DNA of 33,878 nt, taken from Gammaproteobacteria bacterium. Its GTDB lineage: Bacteria; Pseudomonadota; Gammaproteobacteria; DSM-16500. The stretch covers positions 1 to 33,878 of the forward strand of contig JABDEM010000017.1 of NCBI GenBank assembly GCA_013287085.1, read 5' to 3'. The translations under genes and the position numbers were made by a program. The notes beneath the pieces were generated by a model. That model was given only the letters and a program-made list of their open reading frames with translations, was not told the DNA's origin and did no database searches. Positions 1 through 8,935 of this stretch are shown piece after piece (position 1 is the stretch's first letter; every line of letters begins with the position of its first letter).

Positions 1-1
1 A

Positions 2-739
2 GGCATTGCATCTTTAAGCCAATATGTTGATTCATTGATTACGATTCCTAATAACAAATTATTAAGCGTGTTAGGTAAAAACGTTTCTTTAGTGAATGCA
101 TTTAAAACCGCTAATGATGTTTTACATGGCGCAGTTCAAGGCATTGCAGAATTAATTACGCGTCCCGGTTTAATTAACGTCGATTTTGCAGACGTACGTA
201 CCGTGATGTCAGAAATGGGTATGGCGATGATGGGTACAGGCGTTGCATCCGGTGAAAATCGTGCACGCTTAGCCGCAGAAGCTGCTATTTCAAGCCCGTT
301 ATTAGAAGATGTCGATATGACCGGCGCTCGTGGTGTGTTAGTGAATATCACAGCAGGTTTAGATATGTCTATTGGTGAATTTGAAGAAGTGGGTGATGCG
401 ATTAAGAGCATATCCTCCGATAGCGCAACTGTTGTGGTGGGTACTGTAATTGATCCAGAATTACGCGATGAAGTACGAGTAACAGTGATTGTGACAGGAT
501 TGGGTCGCAAACAAACTACCCAAACTGGATCGACCATTAAATTAACAGATTCTAACCGTACTGATGGAACTTTAGACTACCAGCATTTAGAAAAGCCTGC
601 TATTATGCGTCGCCATAACACTACACCTGCCGCAGCACAACCTGCTACACGTAGTAAACCAGCGGTGGATCCGGTACAAGATGTAGATTATTTAGACATC
701 CCAGCTTTCTTGCGCCGCAAGGAAGAGGTAGAGGGCTAG
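2..739 (+). CDS. ftsZ: Cell division protein FtsZ, C-terminal part (5' end outside window)
   Basis: FtsZ is the tubulin-like GTPase that polymerises into the division ring at midcell. The reading frame is open from base 2, so the gene enters from the left, and only the end of the GTPase domain, the C-terminal domain, the linker and the tail are visible. Recognisable stretches are [31 protein letters not shown], the T7-type region with [34 protein letters not shown] and the conserved C-terminal peptide [12 protein letters not shown], which in other bacteria binds FtsA, ZipA and ZapD. The GTP-binding signature lies outside the window. The linker is short and Ala/Pro/Thr rich. lpxC follows after 71 bases, as in other gammaproteobacterial dcw clusters, and zapD, which encodes an FtsZ partner, lies about 14 kb downstream. 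Confidence 0.98.
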   Translation, partial: GIASLSQYVDSLITIPNNKLLSVLGKNVSLVNAFKTANDVLHGAVQGIAELITRPGLINVDFADVRTVMSEMGMAMMGTGVASGENRARLAAEAAISSPLLEDVDMTGARGVLVNITAGLDMSIGEFEEVGDAIKSISSDSATVVVGTVIDPELRDEVRVTVIVTGLGRKQTTQTGSTIKLTDSNRTDGTLDYQHLEKPAIMRRHNTTPAAAQPATRSKPAVDPVQDVDYLDIPAFLRRKEEVEG

Positions 740-810
740 AGGCTTTACTGATAAAGAAAAATAATTGTGTTACTATTAACCAATACGAATCTGATAAATA
801 TGGATTAGGA

Positions 811-1728
811 ATGATCAAACAACGAACGCTTAAAAATGTTATTCAAGCCACCGGCATTACACTTCATAGCGGTGAGCGCGCTGAATTAACTTTACGACCA
901 GCTCCACCCAATACGGGTATTGTTTTCCAACGAGTCGATTTAAATCCCATCGTATCCATTCAAGCCTTAGCAGAAAACGTAGGCGATACGACTTTATCCA
1001 CTTCTTTAGTAAAAGGTAATGCGCGAGTTGCAACCGTCGAGCATTTACTTTCAGCCTTAGCAGGTTTAGGAATTGATAATGCTTATGTCGATGTGAATGC
1101 TTCTGAAATTCCTATTATGGATGGCAGTGCGGGTCCTTTTGTTTTCTTAGTTCAATCAGCAGGTATTAAAGAACAAAATGTGGCGAAACGTTTTATTCGC
1201 ATTAAGAAAAAAATCCGCGTGAAAGACGGTGATAAGTGGGCGTGTTTTGAACCTTTTAATGGTTTCAAAGTTGCATTTTCTATCGAATTTAATCATCCCG
1301 TTTTCAAAATGCATAGCAGCAAAGCTACCTTAGATTTTTCTAGTACTTCTTATGTCAAAGAAGTGAGCCGTGCACGTACCTTTGGTTTTATGTCAGATAT
1401 CGAACGCTTACGTTCTATGAATTTAGCACGTGGCGCGAGTTTAGATAACGGCATTGGTATCGATGATTTTCGTGTACTCAACGAAGACGGTTTACGTTAC
1501 GAAGATGAATTTGTAAAACATAAGATTTTAGATGCGGTTGGCGATTTATATTTACTAGGCTCAAGCTTAATTGGCGCTTTCAGCGGTCATAAATCCGGCC
1601 ATGCTTTAAATAACAAGTTGCTTCGTAAACTCTTACGCCATCAAGAAGCGTGGGAATATGTAACGTTTGAAGATGCCTCCGAAGCTCCTATCTCTTATTT
1701 AAAACCTATCTTAGCGCTAGAAGGCTAA
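811..1728 (+). CDS. lpxC: UDP-3-O-acyl-N-acetylglucosamine deacetylase LpxC
   Basis: LpxC is the zinc deacetylase that carries out the first committed step of lipid A synthesis in the cytoplasm. The 305-residue length is normal. The N-terminus [15 protein letters not shown] matches the family start. Zinc and catalytic motifs are visible: [20 protein letters not shown] (first His), [15 protein letters not shown] (His and Asp) and [10 protein letters not shown] (catalytic His). The start is fixed by homology, but the ribosome binding site is odd: TAGGA abuts the ATG almost directly. The last base of the stop codon (TAA) is the first base of the ATG of dciA, so the two are translationally coupled. 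It follows ftsZ as in E. coli. Confidence 0.98.
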   Translation: MIKQRTLKNVIQATGITLHSGERAELTLRPAPPNTGIVFQRVDLNPIVSIQALAENVGDTTLSTSLVKGNARVATVEHLLSALAGLGIDNAYVDVNASEIPIMDGSAGPFVFLVQSAGIKEQNVAKRFIRIKKKIRVKDGDKWACFEPFNGFKVAFSIEFNHPVFKMHSSKATLDFSSTSYVKEVSRARTFGFMSDIERLRSMNLARGASLDNGIGIDDFRVLNEDGLRYEDEFVKHKILDAVGDLYLLGSSLIGAFSGHKSGHALNNKLLRKLLRHQEAWEYVTFEDASEAPISYLKPILALEG

Positions 1729-2195
1729 TGTCCCAGCAATCGATCAAGAATTTAATATCACCGGCAAATCAAGGTTTGCAGGTGATATTAAAAGAAGTTG
1801 AAAAGTTAAATCGTTGGAATAGTTGGTTTAAAGAATCCCTCCCTAAAGAAAATCAGGCTAACTTAATTGAACATTGTAAAATCGTGCGCTTAACCGGCAC
1901 TACTTTAATTGTAGTCTCTGATAACGCGCATTGGTCTATGCGTCTTAGTTTTTTAATTCCTGAAGTTATAAAAAAATTAAAACAGTATCCTGATTTTAAA
2001 AATTTGCAAAAAATAGACTGTAAAATTAAACCACCGCGGTATCAAAAAAAAGCGCCGGTGAAAATGGCTAATCTAATATCTAAAGAAAATGCTAAACAAA
2101 TCTTAGAGATAGCAGAAAAAATGGAGACAAGCGATCTGCGGGAAGCTTTGGAGAGATTAGGATCTCATCTTAAGGATTCTTCCCATGGCAAGTAA
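1728..2195 (+). CDS. dciA: DciA-family (DUF721) replicative helicase loader
   Basis: This is a DUF721/DciA protein. In bacteria lacking DnaC/DnaI, DciA helps load the DnaB helicase at the origin. The 155-residue protein has the typical layout: an N-terminal KH-like domain containing a Trp-rich helix (LNRWNSWFKESLP), the motif NAHWSMRLSFLIPEVI at about residues 66-81, and a basic Lys-rich segment (IKPPRYQKKAPVK). The C-terminal 45 residues are helical and less conserved. The gene overlaps lpxC by one base and is overlapped by the next ORF by 11 bases. DciA sits between lpxC and secA in many gammaproteobacteria, which supports the call. Confidence 0.9.
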   Translation: MSQQSIKNLISPANQGLQVILKEVEKLNRWNSWFKESLPKENQANLIEHCKIVRLTGTTLIVVSDNAHWSMRLSFLIPEVIKKLKQYPDFKNLQKIDCKIKPPRYQKKAPVKMANLISKENAKQILEIAEKMETSDLREALERLGSHLKDSSHGK

Positions 2196-3759
2196 TCGAA
2201 AAATTATTATTAAAAAAGTAGAGGAAGAAAAAAATCCTGAGATTTCGTCGCATTTTGTCGGCAATACGGCGATTCGTGGGTCTCTAATAGATGAAGTGCT
2301 CTTATCTAATCAGACTTTAGTTGTTTGCACTTTTGAAGGATCTGATGCTATTCACATTTGGGCGATCGATCTAAAACGAAAAAGGGAACATCTCGTAATA
2401 ACTTTTCAAAGTCAAATCATTCCAAGTTTTATGTTGCCGTGCTCTGATAATACAATTCTTATCGGGCTTTCCTCTGGCGATGTTCATTTAATTGATCCCA
2501 GTAAATCATTTTATCCTATATTGTCTACCATTCGTATGGGAGAAAGAGTGTATGCTGCGGCATTTTTTCCAGGCGAGCGGCAAGTAATTTGTCAATTGTG
2601 GGATAGGACAGAGTGTTGGAGTTTATTAACAAAAAAAATGCTACAGAGAGTGGAGATGAAGGTAGATGTGTATGATGCGAGGATAGCAATCTTAAATCCT
2701 GATAAAAATGAAATGTATTTGATTAAAGTGAATTTTGGGTCGGATATTAAACTTGAGTTAAGGAATGTGGAATCACTCGATGTTGTGCTTAGAACTTATA
2801 ATACTGACAAAGATGCTGAGCTGATGCCATTTGCCGAGCCTCAAATATGGAATTTGGGGCGTAGTTTTCGATTTAGATCAGCTTATTTTGTTGCAGAAGG
2901 TGAGCGATCGGATCTTCATTGTCAGATTATTATACAGGATTGGGATTTGCGAAATCCAGACCCTATCAATACTTTTAGGATCCCTGTGGATGTAGATTCA
3001 TTAGCTCCCGTATGCATGTTACCCGATGGATCAATAGTAATTCAGGAAAAGAAAAAATTAAGCATTGTTGATTTCTCTGATCCTGCTAATGTTGTTGCCC
3101 GCGCTCTTGTCCCCAACTGTAGTTATCACCGTTTACAAGTGTTAGCAGATGGAGGTTTATGTGCTATGAAGTTCGGCATGGATAAGTTTGATCTATATCA
3201 TTTTACTCGTGTTGAAAAATATTATTCCATGCTGCGTGCAGCAGAAGAGGGTTTATTTGAGCGTGATTTGCCTAGTGATGTTATAGATATTACCTTAAGT
3301 TATTTAGAATCTGGGGCTGGAGTAAGTGAAGAAAAACATTTTATAGCTGACTTTAAGCAAGTTAAAGATTTTGTGCAAAGTTTTCTGGCTTTAGAAGGGG
3401 TGAAGCCAAAAGAGCCTAAGCCTCAAGATTTATCCCTATTTCAGAGCACTGATTTAGATAAATTATTAAAGTTGATCCTTGAGGTTGAACAAAAACCTAA
3501 AGAAGCAACGACTTCCCATGTTCTAAATGAGCTCAAAAAAGCACTGGTTAACGTGTTGAATAATTATCAAGATCGTTTATATCGTAGAACACATGAAAAA
3601 ATACAGGGCTCAGAAGACACGTTAAAAGCTTTCGAACAATTCATGTGTTTACCCGCTGGACCTAATCCTAATAAATTGCAGCTTTCTATAGAACAGCTTG
3701 AGAGAGCTATACACAGACATACAGTCCAGAAACCTAGCGCTTCTCCAAATCTCAAATAG
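2185..3759 (+). CDS. Propeller-like (WD-type) protein with F-box-like motif; effector-like, function unknown
   Basis: I do not recognise a named family. The N-terminal 340 residues are beta-rich with recurring patterns of the WD/propeller kind, such as AIHIWAIDLKRKREHLVI, NTILIGLSSGDVHLID, RQVICQLWDRTECWSLL and IIIQDWDLRNPDP. At residues 362-374 a helix LPSDVIDITLSYL resembles the F-box core LPxxVxxxILSYL, and the remaining 150 residues are helical and charged. There is no signal peptide or membrane segment. It overlaps dciA by 11 bases and has AAGGA 9 bases upstream of its ATG, so it is probably read from the lpxC-dciA transcript. An ORF of this type is not usual between dciA and secA, which suggests a lineage-specific insertion. 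A translocated effector role is inference from the eukaryote-like architecture only. The structural assignment is tentative. Confidence 0.6.
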   Translation: MASNRKIIIKKVEEEKNPEISSHFVGNTAIRGSLIDEVLLSNQTLVVCTFEGSDAIHIWAIDLKRKREHLVITFQSQIIPSFMLPCSDNTILIGLSSGDVHLIDPSKSFYPILSTIRMGERVYAAAFFPGERQVICQLWDRTECWSLLTKKMLQRVEMKVDVYDARIAILNPDKNEMYLIKVNFGSDIKLELRNVESLDVVLRTYNTDKDAELMPFAEPQIWNLGRSFRFRSAYFVAEGERSDLHCQIIIQDWDLRNPDPINTFRIPVDVDSLAPVCMLPDGSIVIQEKKKLSIVDFSDPANVVARALVPNCSYHRLQVLADGGLCAMKFGMDKFDLYHFTRVEKYYSMLRAAEEGLFERDLPSDVIDITLSYLESGAGVSEEKHFIADFKQVKDFVQSFLALEGVKPKEPKPQDLSLFQSTDLDKLLKLILEVEQKPKEATTSHVLNELKKALVNVLNNYQDRLYRRTHEKIQGSEDTLKAFEQFMCLPAGPNPNKLQLSIEQLERAIHRHTVQKPSASPNLK

Positions 3760-3801
3760 CAAAAATTTGCCAAAAGAATTCAATCTGGCTACAAAGTAAG
3801 A

Positions 3802-4153
3802 GGGGTCAGGCGTCAACATTGTAGGTAATCTTGATGAAATTCACCCATCGTCGTCCCAAAAATTTTCCGTCTAAGAAGTTTACCGAAGACTGGTAGATGA
3901 TCGGAAAATTATTTGGGATCTAGGGGAGGATAGCGAAAATGTTAGAATTTAATAGGACGCTGCTAAGTAACCCATACTAAAAAGTGTTCTAATCAACTCA
4001 ATAAAAAACTTAGGTTAAGTATTCTTGTCCCTAGATCCCAAACAAATCTTCATGAAATATTATTTTTTTTGTCATATTCACAGGATGAAGATTTTTTGGG
4101 ACGACGGACATTACCAAGTTCCCTGAAGCTTGGTAATGTTGACGTCTGACACC
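3802..4153. repeat. 352-bp MITE-like palindromic element with REP-like hairpins
   Basis: The two ends are imperfect inverted repeats: GGGGTCAGGCGTCAACATT at 3802-3820 and AATGTTGACGTCTGACACC at 4135-4153, with 2 mismatches out of 19. Inside, two hairpins each begin or end with CGTCGTCCC or its complement: 3855-3869 pairs with 3902-3917, and CCCAAAC...CTTCATG (4037-4054) pairs with 4083-4100. GGGATCTAGGG (3915-3925) can also pair with CCCTAGATCCC (4029-4039), so several exclusive foldings are possible. A further hairpin ATTACCAAG/CTTGGTAAT lies at 4110-4137. No ORF of note is present. Ends of the GTCAGACGTCAACATT type are known to me from elements near REP-associated tyrosine transposases, but no transposase gene is present, so this would be a non-autonomous copy or a relic. 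Confidence 0.7.
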
Positions 4154-4158
4154 TGAGT

Positions 4159-4191
4159 CTTGCCTAAATCACAGACCTCTATTTAGGCAAG
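4159..4191 (+). terminator. Stem-loop between the repeat element and secA; possible terminator or REP
   Basis: CTTGCCTAAAT (4159-4169) pairs perfectly with ATTTAGGCAAG (4181-4191) across an 11-base loop. It has no clear T-run, so it is not a classic intrinsic terminator on the plus strand. It lies just outside the palindromic element and could end transcription from the upstream operon or be another repeat unit. Confidence 0.35.
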
Positions 4192-4193
4192 AA

Positions 4194-4226
4194 GTGTAGG
4201 GGCGCCCCTCGTGGGCGCCCTCGTCC
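4194..4226. repeat. GC-rich REP-like hairpin upstream of secA
   Basis: GGCGCCC (4201-4207) pairs with GGGCGCC (4213-4219) around CTCGT, and the unit GGGCGCCC(C)TCGT is present twice in tandem. It stands out strongly in a local sequence that is otherwise AT-rich. The form GTAGGGGCGCCCCT...GGGCGCCC resembles dispersed palindromic repeats seen in various bacteria. It could also act as an mRNA structure in the secA leader. No secM-like ORF is seen here. The 120 bases between it and secA hold a possible -35 (TTGACT, 4280-4285) without a convincing -10. Confidence 0.5.
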
Positions 4227-4347
4227 TAATGGCATAAAAGCCTAATACAGTTTATGCAACAAAGACGGGACTTATCCAATTGACTTTTCACGCAAATTAA
4301 GCGATCCTTTCAAGCTATTTTCCTCATAAAAGTACTATGCCAAAACT

Positions 4348-7014
4348 ATGCTAACTAACTTATTTGCTAAAATATTTGGTAACCGCAATTCGCGTGTTAT
4401 TAATCGTTTACAGAAAAATGTCGTCAAAATCAATGCGCTTGAAAAATCTTTGGCCTCTTTAACAGACCCGGCCTTGCAGGCTAAGACGGGTGAGCTGCGT
4501 CAAAGGCTAGAGCGGGGCGAGACATTGGACGATATTTTACCAGATGCTTTTGCGGTCGTTCGTGAGGTCAGTAAACGTACCTTGGGGATGCGTCATTTTG
4601 ATGTGCAGTTAATTGGCGGTATGGTGCTGCATGGTGGCAATATTGCCGAAATGCGTACGGGTGAGGGTAAAACCTTAATGTCTACCTTGGCAGCGTTCTT
4701 AAACGCTTTAACCGGTCAAGGGGTGCATGTTGTTACGGTGAATGACTATTTAGCCAAACGTGATGCGGAATGGATGGGGCCGATTTATAGCTTTTTAGGG
4801 TTATCCGTTGGGGTTATTTTGCCTAATATGTCGGTGCCGGATAAGCAAGCGGCTTATGCTTCGGATATTACTTATGGCACTAATAATGAATTTGGCTTTG
4901 ATTATTTGCGCGATAATATGGCGTTTACTTTGCAAGATAAAGTACAACGTCCGTTAAATTTTGCGATTGTGGATGAAGTCGATTCTATTTTGATTGATGA
5001 GGCGCGTACGCCGCTGATTATTTCTGGTGCTGCAGAAGATAGTACCGATATGTATATCGCGATTAATAAATTAATTCCCGAATTACAAAGACAAGAACAA
5101 AAAGAAAGCGTGGGCGATTTTTATGTGGATGAAAAAACCAAGCAAGCGCATTTATCTGAAAGCGGTCATCAACACGTCGAAGAATTGTTAACCAAAGCTG
5201 GTTTATTACGTGATGGGGAAAGTTTGTATGATGCGCAAAATATTATTTTGATGCATCACTTAAATGCTGCTTTACGTGCGCATAACGCATTCCAACGCGA
5301 TGTTGATTATATTGTCCAAAACGGCGAAGTCGTGATTGTCGATGAGCATACCGGGCGTACCATGCCGGGTAGACGTTGGTCGGATGGCTTACATCAAGCC
5401 GTTGAAGCGCGAGAAAACGTTAATATTCGCCAAGAAAACCAAACGCTGGCTTCTATTACTTTCCAAAATTTTTTCAGACTTTATAAAAAATTATCCGGAA
5501 TGACTGGAACAGCTGACACTGAAGCTTATGAATTCCAGCAAATTTATGGGTTGGAAGTCATTGTTATTCCAACGCATCAACCGATGGTTCGAAATGATCA
5601 GGCTGATTTTGTTTATATGTCCACAGATGAGAAATTTGCTGCGATTGTACAAGATATTAAAAAAGTTCATGCGATTGGGCAGCCTATGTTAGTGGGCACG
5701 ACTTCGATTGAAACTTCAGAATATCTTTCGGGCTTACTCAAAAAAGAAAATTTAGTGCATCAAGTATTAAATGCAAAATTCCACGAACAAGAAGCGCAAA
5801 TTATTGCAGAAGCAGGGCGTCCAGGAAGCATTACCATTGCAACTAATATGGCAGGCCGTGGTACGGATATTGTATTGGGCGGCGGTAAAGCGGGCCAAGA
5901 TCTAACCGCTTGGCAAGAGCGTCATGATCAAGTGGTGAAGTCTGGTGGTTTATATGTATTGGGCACAGAACGCCATGAATCACGTCGTATAGATAATCAA
6001 TTACGCGGTCGATCCGGTCGTCAAGGTGATCCTGGTAAGACTCGATTTTATTTATCCTTACAAGATAACTTATTGCGAATTTTCGGTGGCGATCGTTTAA
6101 CTGCTATTATGCAACGCATAGGCATGGAAAAAGGTGCGGCACTCGAATCACGTATGTTATCTAACCGTATTGAAGGCGCGCAACGTAAAGTAGAAGCGCA
6201 CAATTTTGATATTCGTAAACAATTATTAGAATACGATGATGTGGCGAATGAACAACGTAAAGTGATTTATTTTCAACGTAATGAAGTGTTATCAGCAACA
6301 TCATTAGAAGAAATGGTTAAAGAAATGCGTCACAAAGTGGTAGGACATGTGATTGATGTTTTTATCCCTGCACAAAGTATGGAAGAGCAGTGGGATATTG
6401 CAGGACTAGAACAACGTCTAGACGCAGATTTTAATTTAAAATTACCGATTAAAGACTGGCTAGAAAAAGAAGAGAATTTACACGAAGAAAATTTACGTGA
6501 ACGTATTCAAAAAGCGTTTGATGATATTTATCATGAAAAAGAAAGCCGAGTTGAGCCTTCGGTCATGCGTCATTTTGAAAAAGCCGTTATGTTGCAAATG
6601 TTAGATACCCATTGGCGTGAACATTTAGCAGCGATGGATTATTTACGTCAAGGGATACATTTAAGAGGATTTGCGCAAAAAAATCCAAAGCAAGAATACA
6701 AACGCGAAGCGTATGAATTGTTCGTGGATATGCTAGATAAAATTAATTACCAAGTGATTTCTTTGCTCAGTAAATTTGAAGTCAAAGCCAAAGAAGAAAT
6801 CGAGCGGATGGAAGCAGAACGACGTGAATCTTCACCGCAAAACATGCAGTTTCAACACAATGAAGTGAACGCGATGCAGCCTGAACAAGAGGATGAAGTT
6901 GCCGTTCTTGCATCAGCTGAGCCTATGGTGCGTACTGAACCTAAAGTAGGTCGTAATGATCCTTGCCCTTGTGGTTCTGGTAAAAAATATAAGCAGTGTC
7001 ATGGAATGTTTTAA
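4348..7014 (+). CDS. secA: Preprotein translocase ATPase SecA
   Basis: SecA is the motor ATPase that pushes unfolded preproteins through SecYEG. The 888 residues match the usual length (about 900). The N-terminus [11 protein letters not shown] fits the family. Walker A is MRTGEGKTL (about 102-110); the DEAD-type motif is in [19 protein letters not shown] (about 209-227). Helicase motifs of NBD2 appear as [18 protein letters not shown] and [13 protein letters not shown]. The preprotein crosslinking, scaffold and wing domains follow (ending near [24 protein letters not shown]). The C-terminal zinc-binding peptide [14 protein letters not shown], which binds SecB and phospholipid, is intact. mutT starts 3 bases after the stop, so the two share a transcript. 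The start is set by homology; no strong ribosome binding site is visible. Confidence 0.99.
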   Translation: MLTNLFAKIFGNRNSRVINRLQKNVVKINALEKSLASLTDPALQAKTGELRQRLERGETLDDILPDAFAVVREVSKRTLGMRHFDVQLIGGMVLHGGNIAEMRTGEGKTLMSTLAAFLNALTGQGVHVVTVNDYLAKRDAEWMGPIYSFLGLSVGVILPNMSVPDKQAAYASDITYGTNNEFGFDYLRDNMAFTLQDKVQRPLNFAIVDEVDSILIDEARTPLIISGAAEDSTDMYIAINKLIPELQRQEQKESVGDFYVDEKTKQAHLSESGHQHVEELLTKAGLLRDGESLYDAQNIILMHHLNAALRAHNAFQRDVDYIVQNGEVVIVDEHTGRTMPGRRWSDGLHQAVEARENVNIRQENQTLASITFQNFFRLYKKLSGMTGTADTEAYEFQQIYGLEVIVIPTHQPMVRNDQADFVYMSTDEKFAAIVQDIKKVHAIGQPMLVGTTSIETSEYLSGLLKKENLVHQVLNAKFHEQEAQIIAEAGRPGSITIATNMAGRGTDIVLGGGKAGQDLTAWQERHDQVVKSGGLYVLGTERHESRRIDNQLRGRSGRQGDPGKTRFYLSLQDNLLRIFGGDRLTAIMQRIGMEKGAALESRMLSNRIEGAQRKVEAHNFDIRKQLLEYDDVANEQRKVIYFQRNEVLSATSLEEMVKEMRHKVVGHVIDVFIPAQSMEEQWDIAGLEQRLDADFNLKLPIKDWLEKEENLHEENLRERIQKAFDDIYHEKESRVEPSVMRHFEKAVMLQMLDTHWREHLAAMDYLRQGIHLRGFAQKNPKQEYKREAYELFVDMLDKINYQVISLLSKFEVKAKEEIERMEAERRESSPQNMQFQHNEVNAMQPEQEDEVAVLASAEPMVRTEPKVGRNDPCPCGSGKKYKQCHGMF

Positions 7015-7017
7015 TCT

Positions 7018-7395
7018 ATGCACGTTGCGGCTGCAATTATAAAAAATACTGAAAATAAAATTTTAATTGCAGAAAGACCCAAAGGAAAATATGCGGCGGG
7101 TTTATGGGAATTTCCCGGCGGAAAAATAGAAAAAAATGAATCTATTTTTAAAGCACTGCAAAGAGAAATTTTAGAAGAAGTGAATTTACATATAATTTCG
7201 GCGAGTCCCTGGTTAAAAACACATTATGATTATGTGGATCGTAGCGTTACGCTAGATTTTTGGTTAGTAGAAGAGTTTTCAGGCGAAGCCAAAGGCATGG
7301 AAGGGCAGTTAGTGAGGTGGGTTAATATCCAAGAACTATCGCAATATACTTTTCCTGAAGGAAATAAGCCGGTCTTAGAAAAATTATTTATTTAA
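7018..7395 (+). CDS. mutT: MutT-type 8-oxo-dGTP diphosphatase (Nudix)
   Basis: This is a Nudix hydrolase of MutT size (125 residues), which in E. coli removes 8-oxo-dGTP from the nucleotide pool. The Nudix box G-x5-E-x7-REUxEE is present in GGKIEKNESIFKALQREILEEVNL, with Asn in place of the usual Gly after EEV. WEFPGGKIEKNE is the typical MutT entry to the box. The C-terminal half has the short beta-helix arrangement (VRWVNIQEL, YTFPEGNKPVLEKL). The location, 3 bases after secA, is the classical gammaproteobacterial place for mutT. In E. coli the next genes in the cluster are yacG-zapD-coaE, which here occur only 6.9 kb further on. Confidence 0.93.
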   Translation: MHVAAAIIKNTENKILIAERPKGKYAAGLWEFPGGKIEKNESIFKALQREILEEVNLHIISASPWLKTHYDYVDRSVTLDFWLVEEFSGEAKGMEGQLVRWVNIQELSQYTFPEGNKPVLEKLFI

Positions 7396-7472
7396 ATATA
7401 TTTAACTTATTGATTTTACATTAAATTTAATCTATCGCAAAATCCCCCATTCTGCTACTTCGAACTATACTT

Positions 7473-7502
7473 ATATAAAAACCGCTATGAGGGTTTTTAT
7501 AT
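7473..7502 (+). promoter_or_regulatory. Stem-loop ending on the start codon of the 137-aa ORF
   Basis: ATATAAAAACC (7473-7483) pairs perfectly with GGTTTTTATAT (7492-7502), leaving an 8-base loop GCTATGAG. The second arm includes the first two bases of the ATG at 7501, and the candidate ribosome binding site GAGGG (7489-7493) is partly in the loop. It could be a start-codon-occluding, possibly temperature-sensitive, RNA structure, or an intrinsic terminator of the secA-mutT transcript (two G-C pairs and a T5 run). TATACT at 7466-7471 is a possible -10 that would put a transcript start inside the stem. Confidence 0.5.
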
Positions 7503-7914
7503 GCCAAGAAAAAAAGTAATTGCGATTCCATCAACATCAGCAGCCACAGGCGTGAAAGAGCTTGTAGAGCTCTATAAACTTCGTAATTTTTTAACCTTAG
7601 AATTTATGAATTTAAATAATGATATCCGAAGATCTAATAATGATATTGGACAAGTTCCCAAAGATTATCATGATAGAGTTGAAAATCTTATTCGTAAACA
7701 TTCTGTAATAAAAGAAGTGAGCCTGAAAGTTAAAACCCTCGAAAAAGATCTTGCAGTATTGGGTGTGAATATCAAATCAATTCGTGAAAATCCAGACCAA
7801 GCGAATATACAAGCAACTCAAGTTTTGCGTGGTGCGCCAATCCATGGTAAAACCCTAAAAGAACCGGAAACTAAACCACCAGAAAAATCAGTGAGAAATA
7901 GGAGACGAACATGA
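7501..7914 (+). CDS. Small basic coiled-coil protein, function unknown
   Basis: No family is recognised. The 137-residue product begins MPRKKVIAIPS, has a central helical stretch of about 80 residues with heptad-like spacing (ELVELYKLRNFLTLEFMNLNND ... LIRKHSVIKEVSLKVKTLEKDL), and ends in a Pro/Lys/Arg-rich tail (PETKPPEKSVRNRRRT). There is no signal peptide. Its TGA overlaps the ATG of the following secreted-protein gene (ATGA), so the two form a coupled pair. Translation may be controlled by the hairpin that ends on its start codon. Codon use is similar to its neighbours. The overlap with a well-formed downstream gene and the absence of a competing frame support it as real. Confidence 0.7.
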   Translation: MPRKKVIAIPSTSAATGVKELVELYKLRNFLTLEFMNLNNDIRRSNNDIGQVPKDYHDRVENLIRKHSVIKEVSLKVKTLEKDLAVLGVNIKSIRENPDQANIQATQVLRGAPIHGKTLKEPETKPPEKSVRNRRRT

Positions 7915-8402
7915 AAAAGATTTTATTATTTTTAATTTTGGCAATGACCATCTTTAGTCCTATAGTCATGGCCGCGGTTCAAGATATACAGGTTATCTGT
8001 GACTCGGTTCATCATCCATACAATGCCCCATTAACAGCAGAAGACACTTGGAGTGGACTTATGCGATTTAAATATAATGGTGAGATAGTAATCCTTCTTC
8101 CTGCTACGGAAAAGATCATCGGATTAGGTGACACCCAATATACTTTTTCAACCGAAAAACAAGATACGGTTGAAGTGATGAGTCCGCAAGCTACTGAAGG
8201 TGCATTAGTTCAGCCCAATGATCCTACAAACCTAAACAAACATTGGACCTTGGTTTGTGCTGGGACAATCACAACTCATCCGAGCGAGGGACCCAAATCT
8301 TACGTCTATACTATCACCTCAAAAGTGCAGGCTATTAGTTGCAAGGTCTCAGGAAATGCTTCATTTGATTGCAGTTCCAATATTACAGGCAATCCTTGGT
8401 AA
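7911..8402 (+). CDS. Secreted cysteine-containing protein, function unknown
   Basis: The 163-residue product starts with a clear Sec signal peptide: basic MKK, hydrophobic core ILLFLILAMTIFSPIV, and a likely cleavage after MA-A. The mature part is about 140 residues with four cysteines (VICDSV, LVCAGT, ISCKVS, FDCSSN), an even number that suits two disulfides in the periplasm. It is predicted to be mostly beta. No catalytic motif or lipobox is seen. It is translationally coupled (ATGA overlap) to the upstream coiled-coil gene, and a REP-like hairpin follows 5 bases after the stop. The ribosome binding site AGGAGA lies within the upstream gene. Confidence 0.75.
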   Translation: MKKILLFLILAMTIFSPIVMAAVQDIQVICDSVHHPYNAPLTAEDTWSGLMRFKYNGEIVILLPATEKIIGLGDTQYTFSTEKQDTVEVMSPQATEGALVQPNDPTNLNKHWTLVCAGTITTHPSEGPKSYVYTITSKVQAISCKVSGNASFDCSSNITGNPW

Positions 8403-8407
8403 CTACC

Positions 8408-8443
8408 CGTCGTCCCGCGCCTCCGTGCGCGGGATCCAGCGAC
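8408..8443. repeat. REP-like palindrome (CGTCGTCCCGCG type)
   Basis: TCCCGCGC (8413-8420) pairs with GCGCGGGA (8427-8434) across CTCCGT, flanked by CGTCG on the left and TCCAGCGAC on the right. This has the form of the common bacterial repeat GTCRTCCCGCG...CGCGGGATCCAG. It shares the CGTCGTCCC ... GGGATC(C/T)AG frame with the hairpins of the element at 3802-4153. It lies between convergent genes and could serve as a bidirectional transcription end. Confidence 0.7.
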
Positions 8444-8464
8444 AAGAACAATAAATGTGATTAT

Positions 8465-8935
8465 TTATTTTAATAATTTCTTTTTTTTGCATTCTTGCAG
8501 AGTCCAACGCACATCATTCATTACTTTTCGGTGCTTTAGCGCATCGAGCGGATTGCTATAGTAATTTGCTTTTCCCTCATAGCAACCCGTGATAGTGCCT
8601 TTTTTGTCGTGCCAGAAATAGACGTAAACTACTTCTCTAAAGTTTGTTTCTGTTTCAGTAAGTGCGCCGAGGCTTATCACATCGGCTGCTTGCACATTGG
8701 CACCTAGTTCCTCTTTTAGTTCTCGAATGAGGGCTTGCATGGGGCTTTCTCCGGGCTCTATACCTCCGCCAAAGGTCGCTAAGGCCCCTGGAAACCTATG
8801 ACAATTATCATCTCGTTGTTGCAGTACAATTTTGTTATCTTGGCTTAATACCAAACATCCCACACAAGCGCGAGTGAACCTATTGGTATCTACATTGTTT
8901 AATAAGTAAATTTTAGGACTGGCTGATTTTGGCAT
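8465..8935 (-). CDS. Nudix hydrolase
   Basis: This is a 156-residue Nudix-domain protein. The box GGGIEPGESPMQALIRELKEELGANV fits G-x5-E-x7-REUxEExGU completely, so it should bind Mg2+ and cleave a nucleoside diphosphate linked to another group. Upstream, LVLSQDNKIVLQQRDDNCHRFPG is the usual N-terminal strand pair and substrate loop. The C-terminal half carries EVVYVYFWHD. The substrate cannot be read from the sequence, but the protein is distinct from the MutT homologue nearby. The ATG is preceded on the minus strand by GAGG. A TATACT -10 candidate lies at 8964-8969 in reverse. It is divergent from the GNAT-like gene at 9037. Confidence 0.9.
   Translation of the reverse strand: MPKSASPKIYLLNNVDTNRFTRACVGCLVLSQDNKIVLQQRDDNCHRFPGALATFGGGIEPGESPMQALIRELKEELGANVQAADVISLGALTETETNFREVVYVYFWHDKKGTITGCYEGKANYYSNPLDALKHRKVMNDVRWTLQECKKKKLLK

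Noticed and set aside
136..537. 133-aa ORF antisense to ftsZ
   Set aside because: It is the complement of a highly conserved coding region with no ribosome binding site and no recognisable motif.
3760..4347. secM-like arrest peptide gene upstream of secA
   Set aside because: No ORF with a signal peptide and an arrest motif is present; the interval is filled by repeats.
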